Of a DNA stretch of 64,000 nt, positions 54,410 to 62,913 are shown in pieces. The stretch spans positions 1 to 64,000 of the forward strand of contig NZ_PEIG01000014.1 of the NCBI RefSeq assembly GCF_002749975.1, read 5' to 3'. The translations under genes were made by a program, and so were the position numbers. Source of the DNA: Gloeocapsopsis sp. IPPAS B-1203 (GTDB lineage Bacteria; Cyanobacteriota; Cyanobacteriia; Cyanobacteriales; Chroococcidiopsidaceae). The number at the start of each line of letters is the position of its first letter. Position 1 is the first letter of the stretch. The notes under the pieces were generated by a model, which searched no databases, had not been told where the DNA came from, and worked only from the letters and a program-made list of their open reading frames with translations.

Positions 54410-54447
54410 CTATCAATGAAGCATAATGAGAAAGTACGCCTTTTAAG

Positions 54448-54550
54448 GTTAGGTAATGGGTAATAGAGAGTTACTCATTAAGAGTGTTGAGTTATGAGTT
54501 ATGAGTTAAGAAAATTTTTTAATTCAAAATTCAAAATTCAAAACTCAAAA
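54448..54550. repeat. Short tandem repeats between divergent genes
   Basis: GGTAATGGGTAATAG (about 54454-54468), then GTTATGAGTTATGAGTTA (54493-54510) and AATTCAAAATTCAAAA units (54522-54545). Three kinds of heptamer-like repeats stand side by side between the lipoprotein gene and the ABC exporter. Confidence 0.65.
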
Positions 54551-54597
54551 CTTTTTTATATTACGTTTATTTTCACCTACTTACTTTTCAGAAATTG

Positions 54598-55542
54598 ATG
54601 ACGGACATAATGGTACAAGCCAAAGGACTGAAAAAGCGCTTTGGCAACATGGTGGCGCTGCGTGGTATTGATTTAGCAGTTCCTGCTGGCTCAGTGTTGG
54701 GTGTGCTTGGTCCGAATGGTGCAGGTAAAACCACAACAATCAACTGTTTAACAACATTACTCAAACCAGATGCAGGATGGGCTGCGATCGCTGGGTATGA
54801 TGTAGTGAAGCAACCGGCTGCAGTTCGCGCCTTGATTGGAGTCACAGGTCAATTTGCAGCTGTGGATGAAGAACTTACTGCAAGAGAAAATCTCATTTTA
54901 TTTGGCAGACTTTTGCGGCTTTCAGCAAGACAAGCAGCGCATCGCACAACTGAACTGTTAGAGCAATTTGACTTAACTGAAGCCAGTAAGCGTCGCGTGA
55001 AAGAATTCTCTGGTGGGATGCGTAGACGCCTCGATCTCGCTGCGAGTATAGTAGCAGAACCGTTGGTTTTATTTCTGGACGAACCAACAACAGGACTCGA
55101 TCCCCGCAGTCGCCGTCAGTTGTGGGAAATGGTACGCGCCTTGCAAGCACGCGGAATCACTATTTTGTTAACAACGCAGTATCTCGAAGAAGCGGATGAA
55201 TTAGCTAACCGCATTGTTGTGATTGACAGAGGAACAGTCATTGCTGAAGGAACTGCTGACGACTTGAAAGATCGCGTTGGCGGAACGTTTTGTGAGTTGG
55301 AATTAGCAGATCCCAAAGATGAAATGCAAGTCAGACAATTACTTGTAGATCTTGGAGAGCTTCAAGGTAGAGGGTCAACTTTAACGCTTCCCGCACCCGA
55401 TGGAGTAGCAACATTATCAGAAATTGTGCAACGAGTCAGTGCTACTGGAATTGTGTTAGCCGACATTTCACTGCGTCGTCCGAGTTTAGATGATGTCTTT
55501 TTTGCCTTAACAGGTCATGCAACAGGAGATGAAGGATCGTGA
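54598..55542 (+). CDS. ABC exporter ATPase, DrrA-like
   Basis: A 314-residue ATPase of the daunorubicin-resistance (DrrA) subgroup. Walker A is LGPNGAGKTTTINCL, the Q-loop TGQFAAVDEELTARENL, the signature EFSGGMRRRLDLAASI, Walker B VLFLDEPTTGLDPRSR and the switch LLTTQYLEEADELA. The C-terminal extension ends with LDDVFFALTGHA, a DrrA hallmark. ATG 54598 is used. It overlaps the first permease by 4 bases (GTGA). The exported substrate (drug, glycolipid or pigment) is not revealed by context. Confidence 0.92.
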   Translation: MTDIMVQAKGLKKRFGNMVALRGIDLAVPAGSVLGVLGPNGAGKTTTINCLTTLLKPDAGWAAIAGYDVVKQPAAVRALIGVTGQFAAVDEELTARENLILFGRLLRLSARQAAHRTTELLEQFDLTEASKRRVKEFSGGMRRRLDLAASIVAEPLVLFLDEPTTGLDPRSRRQLWEMVRALQARGITILLTTQYLEEADELANRIVVIDRGTVIAEGTADDLKDRVGGTFCELELADPKDEMQVRQLLVDLGELQGRGSTLTLPAPDGVATLSEIVQRVSATGIVLADISLRRPSLDDVFFALTGHATGDEGS

Positions 55543-56357
55543 ATAGTGCTGATTTCCGCTCTAAAGCACAATCATTGGTAAAACTGCGGCATGAATCGGG
55601 CATAAATCGGGCAATTAGTGATAGTTTACTCATTGCTTGGCGTAACCTAATTCGTCTCAGTCGTACCCCTGCGGTTATTGTTTCAGTATTACTTTTTCCT
55701 ATTTTATTTTTCAGCGGTTTTTTGCTTGCGTTTGAGCGATTGATGAGTTTCCAAGGAATTGATTACGTCCAGTATCTTGTCCCGATTATTACGTTGCAAG
55801 CCATGTTTTTTACGGCTATGGGTTCAGCAGTGACTTTAGCTAAAGATATCAAAACAGGAATGCTTCAGCGCTGTCGGGCGATGCCAATTTCACGGGCTGC
55901 AGTACTTGGAGGGTTGATTCTGGCATATTTGGTGCGGGCGATCGCTGCCACGATCATTTTATTGACTTTTGCGCATTTATATGGCTTTCGCTTTCAAACT
56001 TTTATCGCTGTTCTTGGCTATTTAGCATTAACATTACTCTTTACAACAACTGCTGTAGCGGGTTATGCGGTTTTTGCTTTAGTTTTACGTCAACCAGATT
56101 TAGTAAACTCACTGCTAATTGTTCCTTATGCACCTTTACTACTATTGAGTACAGGTTTTAGTCCGGCAGAAAATTTTCCCCAGTGGCTGCAACCAATTGT
56201 CCAAGTACAACCTGTGAGCTACACTGCAGCTGCACTGCGTGCCTTAGTGAATGGCACTGAATTACTTGTTCCCTTATTTTGGTCACTTGTGTGGCTAATT
56301 GGGCTGCTTGTAGCCTTTGGTTTAATTGCAGTTCGACTTTACCAACGGGTGTCATGA
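55539..56357 (+). CDS. ABC-2 type exporter permease, DrrB-like
   Basis: A 272-residue membrane protein with six helices of the ABC-2 family. Signatures are LLIAWRNLIRLSRTP at the N-terminal amphipathic region and LLLSTGFSPAENFPQWLQPIVQVQPVSY in separate conserved parts near the C-terminal. GTG 55539 overlaps the ATPase stop. It overlaps the next permease gene by 4 bases. Confidence 0.9.
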   Translation: MNSADFRSKAQSLVKLRHESGINRAISDSLLIAWRNLIRLSRTPAVIVSVLLFPILFFSGFLLAFERLMSFQGIDYVQYLVPIITLQAMFFTAMGSAVTLAKDIKTGMLQRCRAMPISRAAVLGGLILAYLVRAIAATIILLTFAHLYGFRFQTFIAVLGYLALTLLFTTTAVAGYAVFALVLRQPDLVNSLLIVPYAPLLLLSTGFSPAENFPQWLQPIVQVQPVSYTAAALRALVNGTELLVPLFWSLVWLIGLLVAFGLIAVRLYQRVS

Positions 56358-57175
56358 CAAAATCTTCTACTGCATCTAACCTAGTCGCAAAACGCCGCGA
56401 GGGTGGAATCACCCGTACGCTTAATGACATTGCCCTAATTACGCAACGCAACTTGTTACTCGATATCAGAAACCCCGCAGTTATAGTGGGTGCAACAGGG
56501 TTTCCAGTCTTTTTAATGCTCATTTTCACAGCTAGCTTTGCCAGAGTTGTCGTCCCACAGGGAAGTTATGCTGACTATGCCCAGTTTCTTGTTCCCTTGA
56601 GCATCGTTCAAGGATTACTATTTAGTACCACTAGTATTGGCACGGCGCTATATAACGATCTTGATAGTGGTATGGATACAAGACTACGAACACTCCCGAT
56701 CGCCCGTTCTGCATTACTCGCTGGGAGAATTTTGGGTGGTGCAGGGCGCTTATTAGCCCAAGTTATCATCATTACTCTTGTTGGTTACTTCATTGGCTTT
56801 CGTTTTCAAACTGGTATCCTTTCTATCATCACGTTTTTACTCTTACCAGTCATCTTTGCCTCAGCATTTTCTTGGATTGCAGTCTTTTTTGCTGTGAAAG
56901 CCAAAGCTGCTGAATCGGTACAAGTTTCAATGACACCGTGGTTACTACCACTGACTTTTCTTAGTATTGGCTTAGTACCGCTAGAAGGCTTTCCTGAATG
57001 GTTGCAAGGTTTTGTTGCCATTAACCCCGTCTCAGCTGCTGCACAAGCGTTGCGAGGTTTAGCAATAGGTGGATCTACAATACGTTTTGTCCTTGAAACT
57101 TTACTATGGAGTGTTGCAATTACAGTCATATTTAGCACCTTGGCAATTCGCGCCTATCAACGCCGAAATGTATGA
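56354..57175 (+). CDS. ABC-2 type exporter permease, second subunit
   Basis: 273 residues, six helices, ABC-2 type like the preceding gene (IALITQRNLLLDIRNPAV near the N-terminus; LEGFPEWLQGFVAINPVSAA near the end). The two permeases are paralogues and probably form a heterodimer with the DrrA-like ATPase. ATG 56354 overlaps the previous stop (ATGA); the longer frame from 56279 runs inside the preceding gene and is rejected. The relic of a Uma2 gene follows. Confidence 0.9.
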   Translation: MTKSSTASNLVAKRREGGITRTLNDIALITQRNLLLDIRNPAVIVGATGFPVFLMLIFTASFARVVVPQGSYADYAQFLVPLSIVQGLLFSTTSIGTALYNDLDSGMDTRLRTLPIARSALLAGRILGGAGRLLAQVIIITLVGYFIGFRFQTGILSIITFLLLPVIFASAFSWIAVFFAVKAKAAESVQVSMTPWLLPLTFLSIGLVPLEGFPEWLQGFVAINPVSAAAQALRGLAIGGSTIRFVLETLLWSVAITVIFSTLAIRAYQRRNV

Positions 57176-57351
57176 ATTACCAAAGGGCACAAAAGTAATA
57201 TATTTAGTAGTTTCTCCCCAGAGATTTTATATTGGTATAACGCGCAAGGTACACGCTACCGAACTCCTGAAGAGATAGCAATAGCAGAATGTCAACATAC
57301 TGAATGTTTAGCCGCAAGGCTAGCGAATTGGGAGAAAGTATGGATTAGATA
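57168..57351 (+). pseudogene. Uma2-family endonuclease relic (C-terminal part, frameshifted)
   Basis: Two joined frames recover the C-terminus of a Uma2 (DUF820) nuclease-like protein. The first encodes KVIYLVVSPQRFY; after a shift near 57230 the second encodes WYNAQGTRYRTPEEIAIAE, then CLAARLANWEKVW and a stop at 57351. The TPEE...AE..LAARL pattern is the usual Uma2 tail. The catalytic N-terminal domain is missing, so it is a decayed fragment. Uma2 genes are abundant and often broken in cyanobacteria. Confidence 0.6.
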
Positions 57352-57619
57352 ATTCCGATTATTTTTATGAGTTTTCAGGAAACTAGAAAATAATTATATA
57401 AAAGCAATCGCACTTCAAACTGCAACTTAAAACTCTTAATCAGGATGTTATTATGCAGCTTTTTTATTAATAGGACAGTAGTTTAGAAGTTATTTATTAG
57501 TATTTAAGTTAGAGAAAAATATTATCAGCCCAGTCAAGATGGTGGTTCAGCTACAACTAATAATATAGCTAAACCAGTAATATAAGAAACATTTTGTTTA
57601 TAAGAGGGACAAGTAAACT
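57352..57619. other. Upstream region of the PAF-acetylhydrolase-like gene
   Basis: 268 AT-rich bases between the Uma2 relic and the hydrolase start. No gene is visible; the promoter for the hydrolase should be here. Confidence 0.4.
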
Positions 57620-59305
57620 GTGAAAGCCATACGTTTTTTCTTGTTAGTGGTATTTTTAGTATTAACATTTACTCTTATCAATATAAGTCAGGCTAGCAAT
57701 ACCCCTTCAAAAGCTAACTTAAGTGAAGTCGCATTTTTCAAAGGTAGTTGGGAATGTAGAATTCAAGGCTCTCCAAATAACGTTTTTCGTTGGTCAGTTG
57801 CGGAGGGTCTGAACAGCTTATGGCTAGTTGGTTTTGTTCAAGTAGGGCAAAACAAAGTTTCCAACGATTTTTGGCGACTGGTCAATAACAAAATTGAACG
57901 ATACGCCTTTACAGGAGATGGCACTTTTGTAAAAGTTGAAAGTAGTGGGTGGGAATCAAACAAGTTAAGGTTTTTCGGTTCCGCAAACCAACTGACTGGA
58001 GAGTTAAAAGTTAGACAAACCATCACTAGAGACAATGACACAGAGTTTCGCGCTTTGTGGGAAAAGATGGGAAAGGATCGGAGTTGGTCTGCTTTTTCAG
58101 ATGAACGATGTACCAAGTTGAAATCAACGAGTCAGGCATTCACCTTTCAGTTACCTGCTCCCAGCGGTCAGTACCAGGTAGGCACAACAATTTACCATTG
58201 GGTTGACGACTCTCGTCGAGAAATTTATCGTGCTGAGATTTACGATTTGCAAGCCCAATCTTTGGCTACAACTCCAAGACCAACTGATCGCCGTGAATTA
58301 GTTGTCTATGTTTGGTATCCTGCCAGAACGGATCGAGAAGCAACAACAGCCCCATATATCGATGAAGACTTTGCATTAGCTACTGCCGAAGGGATGGGAT
58401 CTAGCTTTGGTGTATCATCTGAACAATTTGTTCAGGTTGTTACTCAGACTATTCAGACAAATGCTGTACTAAAGGCAAAGCTTGCTGAGACTTCGCGCTA
58501 TCCTGTTGTGATTTTCTCACCTGGTTTTGGAGCGACACCTAAATTCTACACAAGGCAATTTGAGGAACTTGCTAGTCATGGTTATGTTGTTGTAGCAATT
58601 AATCCTACTTATGAAGCACCAGTTTTGTTTCCAGATGGGCAAGTAATTACTCAATCTTCAGTGTTTAATTTTTCATCTGCTAACAGCGAAACCGAACAAC
58701 AAGTCTTTAATCAGGCTGTTGAAATTCGCGCAGAAGATATCAACTTTGTATTGAATCAATTAGAACGCATTAATACTAAAGATCCTCAAGAACTCCTAAC
58801 GAAACGTTTAGATCTAGATCAAATTGGAATTTTTGGGCACTCGCTAGGTGGTGATACTGCAACTGAAGCAATGAGGCGCGATCGCCGCTTAAAAGCAGGA
58901 ATTAATATGGATGGGGGTAGTTATGGTAGTTTCTACAGTAGTGGAAATAAAGACAGTTTGAATTGTCCTTTGATGGTGATGTCTCATGATGGAGCAGATG
59001 AGGCGTTGCAGACATTTTATCAACGCCTAGGAGCGAACGCTTACAGATTAATGATAAAAGGCACTAAACACACGACGTTTATGGATTTTGGATTAATTTT
59101 GCCTGCTTTCTCAGCACATTCAACCACTCAAGAAAAATCCCAGATAACTCAAGCAATTGGTTCAATTGAACCTAAACGAGCAACTCAGATTATCAATGCA
59201 TACACACTAGCATTTTTCAACAAGTATCTTTTGGGTAAAGATGAATCTCTGCTCGAAAGGATTTCGCCTGATTATCCAGAGGTGCTAATTGAATCTCATT
59301 TGTAA
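57620..59305 (+). CDS. Secreted PAF-acetylhydrolase-like serine esterase with an N-terminal beta-barrel domain
   Basis: 561 residues. A signal peptide covers about 1-25. Residues about 33-175 form a lipocalin/DUF1579-like barrel (FKGSWECRIQGS..., LWEKMGKDRSWSAF). Residues about 185-550 resemble PAF-acetylhydrolase isoform II (PF03403), with LVVYVWYPA, FSPGFG oxyanion region and the nucleophile elbow IFGHSLGGDTA. The acid may be in NMDGGSYG, and the His in KGTKHTTFMD. GTG 57620 is the start, with AGAGGGA upstream. Such enzymes remove short acyl groups from phospholipids or related esters. Flanked by two gene relics. Confidence 0.8.
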   Translation: MKAIRFFLLVVFLVLTFTLINISQASNTPSKANLSEVAFFKGSWECRIQGSPNNVFRWSVAEGLNSLWLVGFVQVGQNKVSNDFWRLVNNKIERYAFTGDGTFVKVESSGWESNKLRFFGSANQLTGELKVRQTITRDNDTEFRALWEKMGKDRSWSAFSDERCTKLKSTSQAFTFQLPAPSGQYQVGTTIYHWVDDSRREIYRAEIYDLQAQSLATTPRPTDRRELVVYVWYPARTDREATTAPYIDEDFALATAEGMGSSFGVSSEQFVQVVTQTIQTNAVLKAKLAETSRYPVVIFSPGFGATPKFYTRQFEELASHGYVVVAINPTYEAPVLFPDGQVITQSSVFNFSSANSETEQQVFNQAVEIRAEDINFVLNQLERINTKDPQELLTKRLDLDQIGIFGHSLGGDTATEAMRRDRRLKAGINMDGGSYGSFYSSGNKDSLNCPLMVMSHDGADEALQTFYQRLGANAYRLMIKGTKHTTFMDFGLILPAFSAHSTTQEKSQITQAIGSIEPKRATQIINAYTLAFFNKYLLGKDESLLERISPDYPEVLIESHL

Positions 59306-59475
59306 CGGTAGCATAACAAACGGGCTGCACCGGAACGCCTCAATATACGGGTTGAAATGCAAAGGTTATCTGCGGGAAAGCAATCGCGATCAGTTAGGCA
59401 GAATATGACCATAGTAATTATGTCGAGTGTAAAAACTCTCTTACATTAAAGGAAAATCTATGAGTGAATGTTGTG
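59306..59475. other. Gap before the SDR relic
   Basis: 170 bases after the PAF-acetylhydrolase-like gene. No gene, repeat or terminator stands out. Confidence 0.3.
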
Positions 59476-59860
59476 ACCGAAGATAGAAGAGAGTTGCTCT
59501 CGTCACTGGTTCGACATCTGGTAGGGATGGCGAGCGCAAAGCGACTTGCCGAGGACGGCTTTATTATTGCTTTTCATTCCAAGTCTTCAGTAATGATTGG
59601 TCAAGCGCTGGCGAAAGCATATCTTGGTGCATCTTATTCCCAGGCTGATCTTGCTGATCAAAACTAAGTTCGTCTTTTGGTTGCCGAAGTACTCTCGTAC
59701 CACGGTGGGCTAGACGTATTAGTAAACGGGGATTAGCGCAACGATTCCACACACCTCTCTTAATGAAGCTGTAGCGCAGATATGGCGAGACCTTGATGAG
59801 GTCAACGTTATCCACCGTGGACACTCATTGCAGAGGCTGAATCGGATTTATAGCAACTAA
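59476..59860 (+). pseudogene. Short-chain dehydrogenase relic with several frameshifts and stops
   Basis: Switching frames recovers a classical SDR. First comes ALVTGSTSG (nucleotide loop), then ASAKRLAEDGFIIAFHSKSS, QALAKAYLG and a stop at about 59665. After it VRLLVAEVLSYHGGLDVLVN is broken where NNAG should be. Then GISATIPHTSLNEAVAQIWR and DLDEVNVI, and in a third frame PWTLIAEAESDL and a stop. The catalytic Ser-Tyr-Lys half is missing. Clearly inactive. Confidence 0.75.
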
Positions 59861-59954
59861 ACTAGAATGTAAATGCGTAAGTTGATTCGTCAAGCATCTA
59901 GCGCAGGTTATATCTATTTAGCTTATAGTGACTAAAGATGCTGATATTTAATTA

Positions 59955-61118
59955 ATGTTACGTGACCCCAAACTCATAGTGCTGTTGCTTGCTGGTTCAT
60001 TGACAACAATGACAGGAGGAGTCATCGCACCTGTTCTGCCAGAAATGATCCAGCAGTTGCACTTTGACCCCAGTGTCGCAGCACACCTAGTAAGTATACA
60101 TTGCTTAACGATCGCACTATCTAGCCCTTTGCTGGGTATTTTGGCAGACAAGGTTGGTCCATTGTGGGTGTTAGTTCCTTCACTATTACTATACGCGCTC
60201 TTTGGTACAGTAGGCGCAGTCATACAGACTATCTTACCGTTATTAGTGAGTCGAGCCTTACTTGGTGTTGCCAGCGGAGGAATTGCTGCCGCTAGTCTTG
60301 GTTTGCTTGGCAAGATGTATGAAGGACAAAAGCGATCGCAGGCGTTAGCTTACGCAACAACTACCTTAACAATTGCTGGAATTCTATTTCCGCTACTCGG
60401 AGGCTGGCTAGGTAATATTAACTGGCGCTTTACTTTTGGGCTATACAGTCTTGGAATTCCTTTAGCAGTCGTTGTCGTGGTCATGTTGCGTCAACAGACA
60501 CAACCAACGAAAGTAAATCAAATAGCTAGCAACAAACTTGGTCGCGTTTTAGGCGATCGCCGCGTTATAGGGCTGCTGCTAACTCTCGGTGTGGCATCAA
60601 TTGTTATGTATACCGTTGTGATTTATGCACCACTTTACTTCAAAGCAACTATGAATGCTGGTGCAGCACTTAATGGTATTATTCTGGCAGCACGAGCTAT
60701 TGGAGCTGCAATTGTCTCTGCATTCGCCGCTAAACGCTTGTTACAATCTTTAGGTACAGCACGGGCTACCGCGGTAGGTTTTGCGCTGATGGCTGTAACA
60801 TTAGCTACGCTGCCGCTACTAAAACAACTTTACTTGATTTTATTCATGGCAGGAATTTTTGGGGCAGGATTCGGGATTGTCTTACCTAGTCTTTACAGTG
60901 CTTTAGCAGATGTTGCACCCGTAAACCTGCGTTCGAGTATCTTAGCATTAGGAACAGGTGCAGGCTTTTTAGGACAATTCTTTTCTCCGATTCTTCTGAG
61001 TCCTGTGTTAGACAGCAGTGGATTACCATCTGTATTTTACACTGCCGCAAGTTTATCTGCCGCGATCGCAATCCCACTTATTTGGTTTAGTAATGATGGC
61101 AGAATTACCACAAGATGA
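59955..61118 (+). CDS. MFS exporter
   Basis: A 387-residue carrier with twelve membrane helices. The MFS loop signature GILADKVGPLWVL lies between helices 2 and 3. The motif C-like GGWLGNINWRFTFG follows helix 5, which marks drug/H+ antiporter-type exporters. ATG 59955 is the start. Transcribed alone downstream of the SDR relic and convergent with the GH3 gene (25 bases between stops). The substrate is unknown. Confidence 0.87.
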   Translation: MLRDPKLIVLLLAGSLTTMTGGVIAPVLPEMIQQLHFDPSVAAHLVSIHCLTIALSSPLLGILADKVGPLWVLVPSLLLYALFGTVGAVIQTILPLLVSRALLGVASGGIAAASLGLLGKMYEGQKRSQALAYATTTLTIAGILFPLLGGWLGNINWRFTFGLYSLGIPLAVVVVVMLRQQTQPTKVNQIASNKLGRVLGDRRVIGLLLTLGVASIVMYTVVIYAPLYFKATMNAGAALNGIILAARAIGAAIVSAFAAKRLLQSLGTARATAVGFALMAVTLATLPLLKQLYLILFMAGIFGAGFGIVLPSLYSALADVAPVNLRSSILALGTGAGFLGQFFSPILLSPVLDSSGLPSVFYTAASLSAAIAIPLIWFSNDGRITTR

Positions 61119-61143
61119 TGGTTAGTTTTATTCTTTTTACTTT

Positions 61144-62823
61144 CTAATCCTCTGGTAGTCTAACTTCCTGTTCTACGACGAGTCCTGAAAGAAAGTTGCG
61201 GTCTTCGCTGATGTGGGGAAATTTCAATTGAGAATCGGGAATGCCTTTTTGTAATTGACGTTGACGAATAATCGCGAAACTCCCAGGCACTAAAATACGT
61301 AATCGCGGTGGTGGTACTTGATCTTGACGCTTCGCACCATAGTACACATTAATTTCTTGTAGCTTTTGGTCAAATCTTGCTAAAAATGCTTGTGGGTTAC
61401 TCAGTGGGCGATCGCTGATCAATTCAATATTGACTAAATAATGTGCTGGAAAGTCATTTTCAGTTAAAGTAATACAAAAGTCCTCTAAGGCTACACCAAA
61501 TTCTTGTTGTAAAGCTTGCATGACTTGCGTTGCATGAGACTCAGTGGTTTTCTCGGTAGTAGAAGACAGTAAACCTCCCCGACGATATCGAAAAGTAATT
61601 AAAGGAGTTTTGTTATAAAAACCTACAACTTCTATAACGTCCCCATTGTCATAGCGGTACAAACCACTATAGTTTGTCATTAGTATGCGGTAAAATTCAC
61701 CTACTTTTACTTCTGTAGCCAGCAATGTTTTAGGCTGTGCTTCTTCCCACTGATCTTGAGGAACAAATTCAAAAAAACCGCTTTCAAGCGCTAAAATACT
61801 ACCATCTGTATTGAGATCAGAATAAATACTAAATGTCCCTTCGGCTGAAGCATAGACTGCACCAAATACAGGAGTATCTTCTAAGTGATCAGGAAATCTT
61901 TCAAAGTAAAAATTTGATGTTCCTCCGCGTGCTGTTGCAATAAAAGATAAGTTAGACCAAGCAAGTTTTGGAGTAAGTTTACCATTAGTTTTTAATATTG
62001 AATTAAGTTGAGCGGCACGGCTTGGTGCAGCAAAAAACTGCTTTTCTAAAGCATTACGGATTTCGGGTTCTAATTTTAACCAACTGGCAATTTCTCCAAA
62101 TTCTAAATCTTGAATTAAATCTTCAGCATAGCGTTCTAAATACTGACAAGTACGTAAAACAAGCATGGGAAAGTTAGCAATGATTCCTCGCATTGATGCA
62201 TCTCTTAACGCAAATAGCAAACAGAGGTAATGTCGGCTCATGCTATCAGAAACTTCAAGTAGTGTATATGGATGCGCAAATAACTGTTGATACAACATTT
62301 TATTCATTCGCATCACTCCTGTACCTCCAGGACCATATGCAATTCCACTTGTAGTGCGCCCAGTAATGTTTGCTGTGTTAGTCACTAATAATTTGCCAAA
62401 CTTTAAACTACGCGATCGCAGCGCTGTATCAAGAAACCCAATACTTGTTAAATTAGCTCGTCTTAATGTACTTTGAAAGTGTTGTGTAACCGGAATTAAT
62501 TTTTGCTTTCCGGTTGAACCACTTGTCGTATTAAAATACACGACAGGATCAGGTGTTAAAATATTCCTTTCACCTTGTGCCATGCGCTGGATATAAGGTT
62601 CGTAGTTACTATATTCCCAAATCGGAATCCGCTGTTGAAACTGCTCGATAGTAGTAATGTTGTTGAACAAATACTCTTGTCCTAACTCAGTATTTTTATG
62701 AAAATGTAAAAGATTAATTAAGAATTGCTCTTGCGAACTTAAAGCGTTGCGAGTTTTCTTAATAAAGATATTTTTTCGCTGTTGAGTAGCATATAACAAG
62801 GCTTTTTGGACAAAGTTTGACAT
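61144..62823 (-). CDS. GH3-family acyl-acid amido synthetase-like protein
   Basis: 559 residues of the GH3 family (firefly-luciferase fold), relatives of which adenylate a carboxylic acid and join it to an amino acid. The ATP-binding motif is TTSGSTGKQKLIPV (about 99-112). The second adenylate block GAVYASAEGTFSI and LMTNYSGLYRYDNGDVIEVVG complete the family signatures. ATG 62823 (MSNFVQKALLYAT) is the start; the longer 62850 frame is less likely. The acid and amine substrates are unknown in cyanobacteria. It diverges from the JmjC/cupin gene with a 90-base spacer. Confidence 0.88.
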   Translation of the reverse strand: MSNFVQKALLYATQQRKNIFIKKTRNALSSQEQFLINLLHFHKNTELGQEYLFNNITTIEQFQQRIPIWEYSNYEPYIQRMAQGERNILTPDPVVYFNTTSGSTGKQKLIPVTQHFQSTLRRANLTSIGFLDTALRSRSLKFGKLLVTNTANITGRTTSGIAYGPGGTGVMRMNKMLYQQLFAHPYTLLEVSDSMSRHYLCLLFALRDASMRGIIANFPMLVLRTCQYLERYAEDLIQDLEFGEIASWLKLEPEIRNALEKQFFAAPSRAAQLNSILKTNGKLTPKLAWSNLSFIATARGGTSNFYFERFPDHLEDTPVFGAVYASAEGTFSIYSDLNTDGSILALESGFFEFVPQDQWEEAQPKTLLATEVKVGEFYRILMTNYSGLYRYDNGDVIEVVGFYNKTPLITFRYRRGGLLSSTTEKTTESHATQVMQALQQEFGVALEDFCITLTENDFPAHYLVNIELISDRPLSNPQAFLARFDQKLQEINVYYGAKRQDQVPPPRLRILVPGSFAIIRQRQLQKGIPDSQLKFPHISEDRNFLSGLVVEQEVRLPED

Positions 62824-62913
62824 ATAAGAACACACCTTAATAAAAAGCAACTATCGATCAACTACGGTTTTGGCATTATAGAGTAAAAAATAAATAAGTT
62901 ATGAATTTGGCAA

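Noticed and set aside
54320-54594. Possible cobalamin riboswitch before the cbi/nik operon
   Set aside because: No B12-box-like or paired aptamer elements are found; the region is short tandem repeats plus the 17-base palindrome.
57069-57278. 69-aa open frame at the end of the second ABC permease
   Set aside because: Its first half is an out-of-frame shadow of the permease and its second half is one frame of the Uma2 relic.
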